A DNA stretch of 64,000 bases from assembly GCA_020062545.1 (NCBI GenBank), contig JAGUWD010000007.1:297869-361868 (forward strand). The letters are read 5' to 3'. A model generated the notes under the pieces. That model ran no database searches. It was not told where the DNA came from and worked only from the letters and a program-made list of their open reading frames with translations. The position numbers were made by a program, and so were the translations under genes. The stretch comes from Thermodesulfovibrionales bacterium. Its GTDB lineage: Bacteria > Nitrospirota > Thermodesulfovibrionia > Thermodesulfovibrionales > Dissulfurispiraceae. Shown piece after piece: positions 23,608-31,574 of the stretch; the stretch's first letter is position 1; every line of letters starts with the position of its first letter.

Positions 23608-24453
23608 ATGCGTTTGCCGGAATGGATTAAAACAAAGGCTTCGGGGCTTCATGGCACAAAGACCCTTTTGAGAAACCATGGCCTTTCTACGGTATGCGAA
23701 GAGGCGAGGTGTCCGAATAAGGGGCATTGTTTCTCAAAACCCACTGCGACATTCATGATACTGGGAGATCATTGCACAAGAGACTGTGGCTTTTGCTCCG
23801 TGAAGTCCGGCAGTCCATCATTTGTAGATGCTGAAGAGCCTGAAAGAGTTGCAGATGCTGCATATGAGATGGGACTAAGATACGTGGTTATCACATCTGT
23901 CACAAGGGATGACCTGCCTGATGGAGGGGCATTGCAGTTTGCAGAAACCATTAGAGCTGTAAAGAACAAACTCCCTGATACAAAAGTGGAGGTGCTTACT
24001 CCTGATTTTAGAGGAGATGTGAATTCTTTAAAAACTGTACTCGATTCAGGGCCTGATGTATTTAACCATAACATGGAAACAGTAAAAAGGCTTTATTATA
24101 AAGTGAGACCCCAGGCCGATTATGAGTGTTCCATCAATGTATTGAGGAATGCAAAAAAAATAGCACCAGGTATTAAGACAAAATCAGGCCTGATGCTCGG
24201 ATTCGGTGAGACTGTGGATGAGGTTGTCGAATTATTAAAGGACTTAAGAGGTATAGGGTGCGATTTTTTGACGATAGGACAGTACCTAAGACCTTCAAAA
24301 AAGAATCTGCCTGTTGTAGAATACATAAGACCGGAGGTATTCGAGGAACTTAAGGAAGCAGCCCTCGAATTGGGGTTCGAATTTGTCGCAGCCGGACCGC
24401 TGGTAAGAAGCTCGATGAATGCAGAGGATATGTATAGGAGGAAAGATGTTTGA
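23608..24453 (+). CDS. lipA: Lipoyl synthase
   Basis: 281 residues, a radical-SAM enzyme inserting two sulfurs into octanoyl groups on lipoyl domains. The auxiliary cluster motif is C30-x4-C35-x5-C41 ([12 protein letters not shown]), and the radical-SAM motif is C56-x3-C60-x2-C63 (CTRDCGFC). [15 protein letters not shown] and NHNMETV are further signatures, and RSSMNAED near the C terminus carries the conserved serine ligand. No lipB is in view. The 3' end overlaps the aminotransferase start by 8 bases. Confidence 0.95.
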   Translation: MRLPEWIKTKASGLHGTKTLLRNHGLSTVCEEARCPNKGHCFSKPTATFMILGDHCTRDCGFCSVKSGSPSFVDAEEPERVADAAYEMGLRYVVITSVTRDDLPDGGALQFAETIRAVKNKLPDTKVEVLTPDFRGDVNSLKTVLDSGPDVFNHNMETVKRLYYKVRPQADYECSINVLRNAKKIAPGIKTKSGLMLGFGETVDEVVELLKDLRGIGCDFLTIGQYLRPSKKNLPVVEYIRPEVFEELKEAALELGFEFVAAGPLVRSSMNAEDMYRRKDV

Positions 24454-25624
24454 GTTTAACAGGATTAAGAGACTGCCGCCTTATGTATTTGCTATTGTCA
24501 ATACATTGAAGATGGAATACAGGAGAAAGGGCGAGGATATTATAGACCTCGGCATGGGCAATCCGGACATGCCTGCACCAAAGCATGTCATAGACAAACT
24601 TTGCGAGGCAGCCCATAATCCGAAGAACCACAGGTATTCTGCATCAAAGGGAATAACCCAGTTAAGGGTGGCGATTACCGAATGGTACAAAAGGAGGTAT
24701 GATGTTGATTTAGACCCGGAGACCGAGGCTGTTGTCACCATAGGCTCAAAGGAAGGGCTTTCCCACCTTGCCCTTGCCACTGTTCAGCCTGGCGATGTTG
24801 TCATGACGCCGACGCCTGCTTATCCGATACATCCATACAGCGTGATAATCGCAGGAGGCGAGATCAGCAGCATCCCGATAGGACCCGGAATGGACTTCTT
24901 TGAAGAGATGGAGAAGACATTTAAAAAGACATGGCCGAGACCAAAGATGCTGATAATCAACTTCCCTCACAATCCTACAACGCAGGTTGTGGAAGGTCTC
25001 GACTTTTTCAAGAAGGTTGTGGATTTTGCAAAGGAAAATAACATCATCGTCATTCATGATTTTGCGTATGCAGACCTTGTTTTCGATGATTACAAGGCTC
25101 CGAGCTTTCTTCAGGTTCCTGGCGCAAAGGATGTGGGCGTTGAATTCTTCTCTTTGACAAAGAGCTATTCTATGGCAGGATGGAGGGTAGGTTTCTGCTG
25201 TGGCAATAAGGATGTTGTCGGCGCCCTTATAAAGATAAAGAGTTATCTCGATTACGGGATGTTTCAGCCCATACAGATTGCGAGCATTGTAGCTTTAAGG
25301 GGGCCGCAGGACTGTGTTGAGGAATACAGAAAGATCTACGAATCACGCAGGAATGTCCTGATAAAGGGACTGAACAATGCAGGATGGAAGGTGGAGTCTC
25401 CGAAGGCAACAATGTTTGTCTGGGCAGAGATACCAGAGCCGTTTAAAAAGATGGGCTCCCTTGAGTTTTGCAAATATCTTATTACAGAGGCAAAGGTCGC
25501 TGTGTCTCCGGGTATCGGCTTTGGCGAGGGCGGAGACAATTATGTGCGGTTTGCCCTTGTGGAAAACGAGCACAGGATAAAACAGGCTGTTGCTGGAATA
25601 AAAAAGGTGCTTAATAGAGGGTAA
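24446..25624 (+). CDS. Class I/II aminotransferase (AlaC/YfdZ-like)
   Basis: 392 residues, fold-type I PLP enzyme. [11 protein letters not shown] (about 34-44), [10 protein letters not shown], and the PLP lysine K239 in [15 protein letters not shown] are seen; [18 protein letters not shown] is near the C terminus. Closest in style to AlaC alanine transaminase; LL-diaminopimelate aminotransferase and aspartate aminotransferase are alternatives, and its position at the head of the aspartate-family cluster would suit either. ATG 24446 is chosen because AGGAGG is at 24437-24442. It overlaps lipA upstream and touches hom downstream. Confidence 0.88.
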   Translation: MFEFNRIKRLPPYVFAIVNTLKMEYRRKGEDIIDLGMGNPDMPAPKHVIDKLCEAAHNPKNHRYSASKGITQLRVAITEWYKRRYDVDLDPETEAVVTIGSKEGLSHLALATVQPGDVVMTPTPAYPIHPYSVIIAGGEISSIPIGPGMDFFEEMEKTFKKTWPRPKMLIINFPHNPTTQVVEGLDFFKKVVDFAKENNIIVIHDFAYADLVFDDYKAPSFLQVPGAKDVGVEFFSLTKSYSMAGWRVGFCCGNKDVVGALIKIKSYLDYGMFQPIQIASIVALRGPQDCVEEYRKIYESRRNVLIKGLNNAGWKVESPKATMFVWAEIPEPFKKMGSLEFCKYLITEAKVAVSPGIGFGEGGDNYVRFALVENEHRIKQAVAGIKKVLNRG

Positions 25625-26931
25625 TGATGGCAAGAGATAAGGTTTCTGTCGGCATAATAGGCTTTGGAACAGTAGGCACGGGCACAGCGAGGATAATGCT
25701 CGAAAACAGCAGTCTTATTAAAAAGAGGACAGGAATAGATTTTGTCCTTAAAAGGATTGCAGACCTCGATATAAAAAGGGACAGGGGAATCAATGTGCCG
25801 GAAAATGTTCTTACAACCGATGCTAATGCATTAATCAATGACCCCGATATAGACATAGTTGTTGAGCTTATGGGAGGGATCCGTCCTGCAAAGGACTTCA
25901 TACTTCAGGCAATAAAAAACAAAAAACATGTTGTTACCGCAAACAAGGCATTGCTTGCAACAGAGGGAAATGAGATATTTGCCGAGGCTGAGAATAACGG
26001 AGTTGAAGTTGGATTTGAGGCATCTGTTGCAGGAGGGATACCAATAATAAAGGTCTTGAGAGAAGGGCTTGTTGCAAACAACATAGTTGCTGTTTATGGA
26101 ATTATTAACGGCACATCCAATTACATACTCACAAAGATGACCGATGAAAAGGTGGAGTTTTCAGAGGCATTGAAGGAGGCACAGAGGCTTGGTTATGCAG
26201 AGGCTGACCCCACATTCGATATTGAAGGAATAGACACCGCACACAAGCTTACAATACTTTCATCGCTTGCTTATGGAATCCCGCTTTTATACAATGAGGT
26301 ATATAAAGAGGGAATTACAAATATTACCGCACAGGATATAGAATTCGCATCGGAGCTTGGATATAAAATAAAGCTCCTTGCTATAACAAAGTTATCAGAT
26401 GGCGGGGTAGAGATGAGGGTTCACCCCACAATGATACCAAATGAGTACCTGATCTCAAAAGTTGACGGAGTGTTCAATGCTGTTTATGTGGAAGGCGATG
26501 CTGTAGGAGCAACAATGTATTATGGAAGGGGAGCAGGCGATATGCCGACAGGAAGCGCTGTAGTAGCTGATATTGTGGATATAGGGAAAAAAATAATCAG
26601 AAGTCAGAAGTCAGAAGTCAGAAGTCAGAAAGAGAGTTCTGACTTCAAAATTAGGAAGATGGAAGATGTGGAGAGCAAGTATTATTTCAGGTTTTCAGCA
26701 ATGGATCAGCCAGGAGTTTTATCAAAAATATCCGGTATACTCGGCAATTACAATATAAGTATTGCATCCGTGATCCAGAAGGGCAGGAGGATAGGCGGCT
26801 CTGTCCCCCTTGTTGTGCTTACGCATGGTGCAAGGGAGAAGGATGTGTTGAATGCAATAAGGGAAATAGACAATCTACCCGTTGTTTCTGATAAGACTTT
26901 GTTTATAAGAGTAGAAGGGAAAGAAGAATAA
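25624..26931 (+). CDS. hom: Homoserine dehydrogenase
   Basis: 435 residues. N-terminal NAD(P) domain (GIIGFGTVGTGTARIM), catalytic domain (GIINGTSNYILTKM, then EAQRLGYAEADPTFDIEG with the catalytic residues), and a C-terminal ACT domain (YYFRFSAMDQPGVLSKISGI) for threonine feedback. It reduces aspartate semialdehyde to homoserine, the branch point to threonine and methionine. A heptamer array inserts KIIRSQKSEVRSQKESSDFK in frame in the linker between the catalytic and ACT domains, where extra length is tolerated. It shares one base with the aminotransferase stop; the sulfur-transfer genes follow. Confidence 0.93.
   Translation: MMARDKVSVGIIGFGTVGTGTARIMLENSSLIKKRTGIDFVLKRIADLDIKRDRGINVPENVLTTDANALINDPDIDIVVELMGGIRPAKDFILQAIKNKKHVVTANKALLATEGNEIFAEAENNGVEVGFEASVAGGIPIIKVLREGLVANNIVAVYGIINGTSNYILTKMTDEKVEFSEALKEAQRLGYAEADPTFDIEGIDTAHKLTILSSLAYGIPLLYNEVYKEGITNITAQDIEFASELGYKIKLLAITKLSDGGVEMRVHPTMIPNEYLISKVDGVFNAVYVEGDAVGATMYYGRGAGDMPTGSAVVADIVDIGKKIIRSQKSEVRSQKESSDFKIRKMEDVESKYYFRFSAMDQPGVLSKISGILGNYNISIASVIQKGRRIGGSVPLVVLTHGAREKDVLNAIREIDNLPVVSDKTLFIRVEGKEE
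26597..26646 (+). repeat. Perfect heptamer array (TCAGAAG) in hom with inverted partner
   Basis: TCAGAAG is repeated four times plus TCAGAA (26597-26630), then after six bases comes TTCTGACTTC (26637-26646), the inverse of the word. The array is in frame and lies in the interdomain linker. Its lack of decay suggests recent expansion. Confidence 0.85.
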
Positions 26932-26943
26932 TGGAGGTAACAC

Positions 26944-27189
26944 ATGGAAGATGTCAGGATTGACAAAAAGATAAATATCAAAGGGCTGATATGCCCGTAT
27001 ACATTCGTTAAGTCAAAGATAGCGATTGAAGACATGGAAGTCGGAGAGGTGCTGGAGATACTCCTTGATTATGAGGAGGCATCGAGGAGCATACCAAAGT
27101 CCATGGAAGACCACGGACATAAGGTGTTAAAGGTTGAAAAGATAAATGATACAGACTGGATAATACAGGTCAGAAAGGAGAAGGAATAA
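26944..27189 (+). CDS. TusA/SirA-family sulfur carrier or sulfurtransferase
   Basis: 81 residues with the TusA fold pattern; the active cysteine is in LICPYTFVKSK near residue 16 (CPxP-like motif with the second proline replaced). TusA proteins accept persulfide sulfur on this cysteine and pass it on. GGAGG lies upstream. It is embedded between hom and a ThiF/MoeB adenylyltransferase, so it probably donates sulfur for thiocarboxylating the carrier at 29751. The final VRKEKE abuts the next start. Confidence 0.85.
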   Translation: MEDVRIDKKINIKGLICPYTFVKSKIAIEDMEVGEVLEILLDYEEASRSIPKSMEDHGHKVLKVEKINDTDWIIQVRKEKE

Positions 27190-27990
27190 ATGGAATTAAC
27201 AGAAGACCAGTTGCATAGATACAGCAGACACATAATACTGCCGGAGGTTGGTGGTAAAGGGCAGAAGAAGATACTTAATGCAAAGGTATTTATTGTAGGT
27301 GCAGGAGGACTCGGATGTCCTGTGGGATACTACCTTGCTGCCGCAGGCGTTGGAACTATCGGGATGATAGACAATGACACTGTTGAACTGAGCAATCTCC
27401 AGAGGCAGATAGCTCATAGCACGAAGAAGATCGGTGTTCATAAGGTTGATTCGGCAAAAGAGACTTTCGAATCGCTGAATCCCGATGTCAAGGTGATAGG
27501 CATAAAGGACCGGATTTCAAAGGACAATATCAAGGATTTGATAAAGGACTATGACATTGTCGTGGACGGGAGCGATAATTTCCCGACAAGGTATCTCGTG
27601 AATGATGCCTGCGTGATGCTTAAAAAGCCTCTCGTCAGCGGTGCAATATTAAGATTCGAGGGTCAGGTTACAACAATTCTTCCGGGTGAAGGCCATTGCT
27701 ACAGATGCCTTTTTGAAGAGATGCCACCCCCGGGTCTTGTTCCTTCTTGTCAAGAAGCAGGTGTTCTTGGTGCAATAACAGGCGTTGTAGGAGCCCTTCA
27801 GGCCACGGAGGTTTTGAAGCTGATACTCGGAAAGGGAGATGTCTTAAAAAATATGCTTTTGATATACGATGCTTTGAAGGTTAATTTCAGGCGTGTTAAG
27901 GTTCCGAAGAATCCCGACTGCCCTGTATGCAGCGATAATCCCACTATCACAGAGCTACAGGACTACGATGCAGGATACTGCAGGATATAA
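27190..27990 (+). CDS. HesA/MoeB/ThiF-family adenylyltransferase
   Basis: 266 residues, E1-like enzyme. FIVGAGGLGCPVGYYLAAAG (about 34-53) binds ATP, and SNLQRQIAHS and DGSDNFPTRYLVND follow. Zinc cysteine pairs CYRCLF (near 171) and CPVCSD (near 242) are present. It adenylates the C-terminal glycine of a ubiquitin-like sulfur carrier and enables thiocarboxylate formation. The candidate substrate is the MoaD/ThiS-like protein at 29751; TusA, immediately upstream, is the candidate sulfur donor. It overlaps the JAMM gene by 23 bases. MoeB in molybdopterin synthesis or ThiF in thiamine synthesis are alternatives, but no moa, moe or thi genes are nearby. Confidence 0.88.
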   Translation: MELTEDQLHRYSRHIILPEVGGKGQKKILNAKVFIVGAGGLGCPVGYYLAAAGVGTIGMIDNDTVELSNLQRQIAHSTKKIGVHKVDSAKETFESLNPDVKVIGIKDRISKDNIKDLIKDYDIVVDGSDNFPTRYLVNDACVMLKKPLVSGAILRFEGQVTTILPGEGHCYRCLFEEMPPPGLVPSCQEAGVLGAITGVVGALQATEVLKLILGKGDVLKNMLLIYDALKVNFRRVKVPKNPDCPVCSDNPTITELQDYDAGYCRI

Positions 27991-28384
27991 AATAATAATT
28001 CCACAACACATTTTCAACGATATGCTTGCCCATTGCAAAGCTGGTTATCCCAATGAGGCATGCGGCATTCTTGCAGGCAGGAATGGTGAGGTCTCAAAGA
28101 TTTATAGGATGGCCAATATAGAAAACTCACCCGTAACCTATATGCTGGATTCGAGGGAACAGTTTAAGGTAATGAAGGACATGAGGGATAACAATCTCTC
28201 GATGCTCGCAATCTTCCATTCACATCCATCCTCGGCAGCGTATCCATCCGCAAAAGATGTAAGCCTTGCCTTTTATGAAGAGTGTGTCTATATAATCGTG
28301 AGCCTTATGGAAAAAGAGCCGGTCGTAAAAGGGTTTTCAATAAGAGAAGGAAACATAGAAGAGATTACACTCACCGTAAAATAG
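27968..28384 (+). CDS. JAMM/Mov34 (M67) metalloprotease for sulfur carrier
   Basis: 138 residues. The JAMM zinc site is complete: E30 in GYPNEACGILAG, then H84-x-H86-x7-S94-x2-D97 in FHSHPSSAAYPSAKD. Bacterial relatives (Mec+ in Mycobacterium, HcyD in Wolinella) trim residues after Gly-Gly of a sulfur carrier or release the amino acid product from it. The start at 27968 inside the upstream gene is used because it begins the conserved region; a longer frame upstream would lie wholly within the adenylyltransferase gene. The carrier encoded at 29751 ends Gly-Gly-Lys, the form that needs such a protease. Confidence 0.88.
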   Translation: MQDTAGYKIIIPQHIFNDMLAHCKAGYPNEACGILAGRNGEVSKIYRMANIENSPVTYMLDSREQFKVMKDMRDNNLSMLAIFHSHPSSAAYPSAKDVSLAFYEECVYIIVSLMEKEPVVKGFSIREGNIEEITLTVK

Positions 28385-28510
28385 CTTTTAGCAGAAGCAG
28401 AACCCCGCTATTTAATTTTCTCACCTATTTAGAGTAAAATATCTTTTTAACCAAAAGAGTTAGCATAAAATTTTTGTAGAGAAAAATTTGTATAACTGAG
28501 GGAGGTGCTT

Positions 28511-29746
28511 ATGGGATATGTAAGCGGTCTTAAGTGCAGAGAGTGCGGCAGGGAATATCCTGTTGACCCTATATATGTCTGCGAGTTCTGTTTCGGTCCT
28601 TTAGAGGTTGTTTATGATTATAAAAGAATAAAAAAGGTATTGACGAGGAAAAGCATCGAAAAGAGACCCAAAAGCCTTTGGCGTTATAAGGAACTTTTGC
28701 CTATAGACGGAGAACCACGGGTAGGGCTGAAATCGGGATTCACACCTCTTGTAAAGGCCGATAACCTTGCGAAGGAGCTTGGAGTTAAGGAATTATATGT
28801 AAAGGATGATACAGTTGCCCATCCAACACTGTCATTTAAAGACAGGGTTGTGGCAGTAGCCCTTACAAAGGCTAAGGAATTCGGGTTCGACACGGTTGCA
28901 TGCGCATCAACAGGCAACCTTGCCCATTCGGTATCAGCCCACGGTGCAAAGGCCGGCTTTAAGAGATTTGTCTTTATTCCTGCTACATTAGAGCCGAGCA
29001 AGATTGTGGCATCCCTTGTGTACGAGCCAAATCTGGTTGCTGTTGACGGAAACTATGATGAGGTCAACAGGCTCTGCAGCGAGATAGCTAATAAATACAA
29101 ATGGGCATTTGTAAATATAAATATCAGGCCGTTCTATGCAGAAGGCTCAAAGACACATGGATTCGAGATTATAGAGCAGCTCGACTGGAAGGCTCCCGAT
29201 AATGTTGTTGTACCATGCGCAAGCGGCTCGCTTTTGACAAAAGTATGGAAGTCATTTAAGGAGTTTAAAGAGATCGGGATATTAAAAGAGCTCGAGACAA
29301 AGGTATTTGCAGCGCAGGCTACGGGATGTTCTCCAATATCAACCGCGATAAAGCAGGGAGTGGATGTTATAAGGCCTGTTAAGCCGAATACCATTGCGAA
29401 ATCTCTTGCTATAGGCAATCCTGCGGATGGCTTTTATGCAGCACAGGTTGTTAAAGAGACCGGCGGATACGGAGAAGACGTCTCGGATGACGAGATTATA
29501 GAGGGCATAAAATTGCTCGCAAAAACCGAAGGCATTTTTGCAGAGACTGCGGGCGGTGTTACTATTGCAACGGCTAAGAAATTAATCGAACAGGGTAGAA
29601 TCGGCAGGAATGAAACGACAGTGGTATGTATTACAGGAAACGGTCTCAAGACACAGGAGGCACTTGCAGGCCGCACTGCTGAGGTGCATCATATAAAACC
29701 GAATATGGATGCATTTGAAGATGTATTAAAGAAAATCGGGAGGTGA
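28511..29746 (+). CDS. Threonine synthase paralogue with N-terminal zinc ribbon; candidate thiocarboxylate-dependent homocysteine synthase
   Basis: 411 residues, fold-type II PLP enzyme. An N-terminal zinc ribbon (C9, C12, C24, C27) precedes the catalytic domain with PLP lysine K110 in HPTLSFKDRVV and CASTGNLAHSVSAHGAK. Where the canonical enzyme at 30375 has PVGNAGNI for the PLP phosphate, this one has VPCASGSLLTKVW. The genome therefore has two ThrC-like proteins in one cluster, and this one sits between the JAMM protease and the sulfur carrier. CysM, also fold type II, uses a carrier thiocarboxylate on O-phosphoserine; by analogy this enzyme may use O-phosphohomoserine to make homocysteine. 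Plain threonine synthase is the conservative call. ATG 28511 follows GGGAGG; the carrier gene starts four bases after the stop. Confidence 0.75.
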   Translation: MGYVSGLKCRECGREYPVDPIYVCEFCFGPLEVVYDYKRIKKVLTRKSIEKRPKSLWRYKELLPIDGEPRVGLKSGFTPLVKADNLAKELGVKELYVKDDTVAHPTLSFKDRVVAVALTKAKEFGFDTVACASTGNLAHSVSAHGAKAGFKRFVFIPATLEPSKIVASLVYEPNLVAVDGNYDEVNRLCSEIANKYKWAFVNINIRPFYAEGSKTHGFEIIEQLDWKAPDNVVVPCASGSLLTKVWKSFKEFKEIGILKELETKVFAAQATGCSPISTAIKQGVDVIRPVKPNTIAKSLAIGNPADGFYAAQVVKETGGYGEDVSDDEIIEGIKLLAKTEGIFAETAGGVTIATAKKLIEQGRIGRNETTVVCITGNGLKTQEALAGRTAEVHHIKPNMDAFEDVLKKIGR

Positions 29747-29750
29747 TAAA

Positions 29751-30026
29751 ATGGCAGTAAAGGTCAGGATTCCAACACCCCTTCAGAGATTGACCCAGGG
29801 GAAGGAGGAGGTTGAGGGCAAGGCAGGGACAGTAATAGAGCTCATTAATGACCTCGAAGCAAAGTACCCCGGGATTGCAGAAAGGATATCAGAAGGGGGC
29901 AAGGTCAGGAGATTTGTGAATGTTTATGTGAATGAAGAGGATATCAGGTTCTTACAGGCAGAACAAACGCCGGTTAAGGACGGGGATGAGGTTTCTATCG
30001 TCCCGGCAATAGCCGGAGGAAAATGA
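29751..30026 (+). CDS. MoaD/ThiS-family ubiquitin-like sulfur carrier ending Gly-Gly-Lys
   Basis: 91 residues, beta-grasp fold: VKVRIPTPLQRLTQGKEEVE at the start, LEAKYPGIAERISEGG, VNVYVNEEDIRFL, and GDEVSIVPAIAGGK at the end. MoaD, ThiS and CysO end exactly in Gly-Gly; the extra lysine (residue 91) would block adenylation until a protease removes it. That matches the JAMM gene two genes upstream. GGGAGG precedes the ATG, and the gene is packed between the ThrC paralogue and the NIL protein. It is not part of a molybdopterin cluster. Proposed role: thiocarboxylate donor for sulfur amino-acid synthesis. Confidence 0.88.
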   Translation: MAVKVRIPTPLQRLTQGKEEVEGKAGTVIELINDLEAKYPGIAERISEGGKVRRFVNVYVNEEDIRFLQAEQTPVKDGDEVSIVPAIAGGK

Positions 30027-30038
30027 GAGGAGGGAGTT

Positions 30039-30275
30039 ATGAAAAGGCGGGTAAAATTGACATTTCCTCAACATCTGATTAAAGAGCCTATTATTTTTAC
30101 AATGGCCAAGAAATATGATGTGATGCCAAATATCAGAAGGGCAAGGGTTACGGATACCGTAGGAGAAATGGTACTTGAGCTCGAAGGAACAGAAGAAAAC
30201 ATCGAGAATGGAATAAAATCCATCAAGGATCAGGGAGTAGAGGTTGAACTTATAGAAGGAGACATAATAGAGTGA
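30039..30275 (+). CDS. NIL-domain protein
   Basis: 78 residues consisting only of a NIL domain: VKLTFPQHLIKEPIIFTMAK, YDVMPNIRRARVTDTVGEMV and LELEGTEENIENGIKSIKDQ. NIL domains occur at the C terminus of methionine ABC transporter ATPases and in methanogen proteins needed for homocysteine formation from aspartate semialdehyde. A free-standing copy after the sulfur carrier supports a link of this cluster to methionine. GAGGAGGGAG precedes the ATG. Confidence 0.85.
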   Translation: MKRRVKLTFPQHLIKEPIIFTMAKKYDVMPNIRRARVTDTVGEMVLELEGTEENIENGIKSIKDQGVEVELIEGDIIE

Positions 30276-30374
30276 ATGACAAATGGGTGAATCGGTGGAT
30301 GAGTGATACTCAATATATCATGTAGTCATCTACGCATATGCTCATTCACTGATTACTAACTTAACGGAGAACTT
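30276..30374 (+). repeat. Octamer-word region between the NIL gene and thrC
   Basis: The gap begins with words such as GGTGAATC, GGTGGATG, AGTGATAC and later carries the inverse-type CTCATTCACTGATTAC. The words resemble the array in coaX (57693). A GGAG ribosome site for thrC ends the region. No promoter or terminator is convincing. Confidence 0.55.
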
Positions 30375-31481
30375 ATGGAGATTGGAGAGTGTAATAGTTC
30401 AAGGATTTTGTGGAAAGGTATTATAGAAGAGTATAGAGAATTCTTTCCTGTTACGGACAGGACGCTGGTTGTAAGCCTTTTGGAAGGGAATACACCACTC
30501 ATAAAGGCTGTAAATTTACCAAGAAAGCTTAATATCGACCTTGATATCTACCTGAAGTTCGACGGCGCAAACCCAACAGGCTCTTTCAAGGACAGGGGCA
30601 TGACCCTTGCCCTTTCAAAGGCTGTGGAATCAGGCTCCAAAGCAGTAATCTGTGCATCTACAGGCAATACATCGGCATCTGCAGCAGCATATGCATCGAG
30701 GGCAGGGATAAAGGCAATTGTGGTTATTCCTGAGGGCAAGATTGCACTGGGAAAGCTTGCACAGGCGCTGGTTCACGGCGCCCATGTATTGCAGATAGAG
30801 GGTAATTTTGACGAGGCATTAAGAATTGTGAAAGAGGTGGTCGAGAAATATCCTATCACCCTTGTCAATTCCATCAATCCCTTCAGGATAGAGGGACAGA
30901 AATCAGCAGCCTTCGAGGTCTGCGACCAACTCGGCTTTGCACCTAAATACCATGCCCTGCCTGTGGGCAATGCAGGAAACATTACAGCCTACTGGAAGGG
31001 ATATAAGGAGTACTATAATGAAGGTATAATCCAAAGATTGCCAAAAATGCTTGGCTTTCAGGCAGCAGGCGCAGCACCCATAGTCTTAGGCCATCCTGTG
31101 GAAAGGCCGGAGACAATAGCTACTGCCATCAGGATCGGAAATCCTGCAAGCTGGAAGACAGCAGTTGCAGCAAGGGACGAATCCGGCGGGCGTATAGATG
31201 CTGTGACTGATGAGGAGATATTGGCTGCATATAAGGTTATTGCATCTACAGAAGGAATATTCTGCGAGCCTGCATCTGCAGCATCCCTGGCAGGTGTTAT
31301 AAAATTATATAAAGAAGGATATTTCGAAAAAGCCAAAACAGACGCCGATAATGCCGTTGTATGCACATTGACAGGCCACGGTCTGAAAGATCCGGATACA
31401 GTATTTAGAGCTACCGATGGAGCAATAAAGGTAAAGGCAGATTTCAATGAGGTTAGAAAGATAATAGAGAGGATACTGTAA
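30375..31481 (+). CDS. thrC: Threonine synthase
   Basis: 368 residues, the short bacterial form. PLP lysine K72 in [11 protein letters not shown], substrate-binding [19 protein letters not shown], phosphate-binding [18 protein letters not shown], and [10 protein letters not shown] near the C terminus are all canonical. It converts O-phosphohomoserine to threonine. Its standard motifs make it the genuine ThrC, leaving the 28511 paralogue free for another job. A short gap with repeat words separates it from the putative homoserine kinase that makes its substrate. Confidence 0.93.
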   Translation: MEIGECNSSRILWKGIIEEYREFFPVTDRTLVVSLLEGNTPLIKAVNLPRKLNIDLDIYLKFDGANPTGSFKDRGMTLALSKAVESGSKAVICASTGNTSASAAAYASRAGIKAIVVIPEGKIALGKLAQALVHGAHVLQIEGNFDEALRIVKEVVEKYPITLVNSINPFRIEGQKSAAFEVCDQLGFAPKYHALPVGNAGNITAYWKGYKEYYNEGIIQRLPKMLGFQAAGAAPIVLGHPVERPETIATAIRIGNPASWKTAVAARDESGGRIDAVTDEEILAAYKVIASTEGIFCEPASAASLAGVIKLYKEGYFEKAKTDADNAVVCTLTGHGLKDPDTVFRATDGAIKVKADFNEVRKIIERIL

Positions 31482-31503
31482 CCGATTTTACAGGTCAGGC
31501 ATG

Positions 31504-31527
31504 GTAGTGCTACAGTGCGACAGTGTC
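31504..31527 (+). repeat. Octamer words upstream of the phosphoglycerate mutase-like gene
   Basis: Three words of eight: GTAGTGCT, ACAGTGCG, ACAGTGTC, in the 93-base gap after thrC. Same style as the other arrays. Confidence 0.55.
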
Positions 31528-31574
31528 TTGACGCTCTATCGTACTATTATAATCTATACAGAGGACAGACCAAA

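Noticed and set aside
28385..28510. SAM or other methionine riboswitch before the ThrC paralogue
   Set aside because: The gap is AT-rich with no aptamer-like conserved blocks and no terminator; only a ribosome site is clear.
28511..29746. Pseudogene or plain duplicate of thrC
   Set aside because: The frame is intact, the PLP lysine is present and the zinc ribbon is complete; the differences are concentrated in substrate loops, which argues for a working distinct enzyme.
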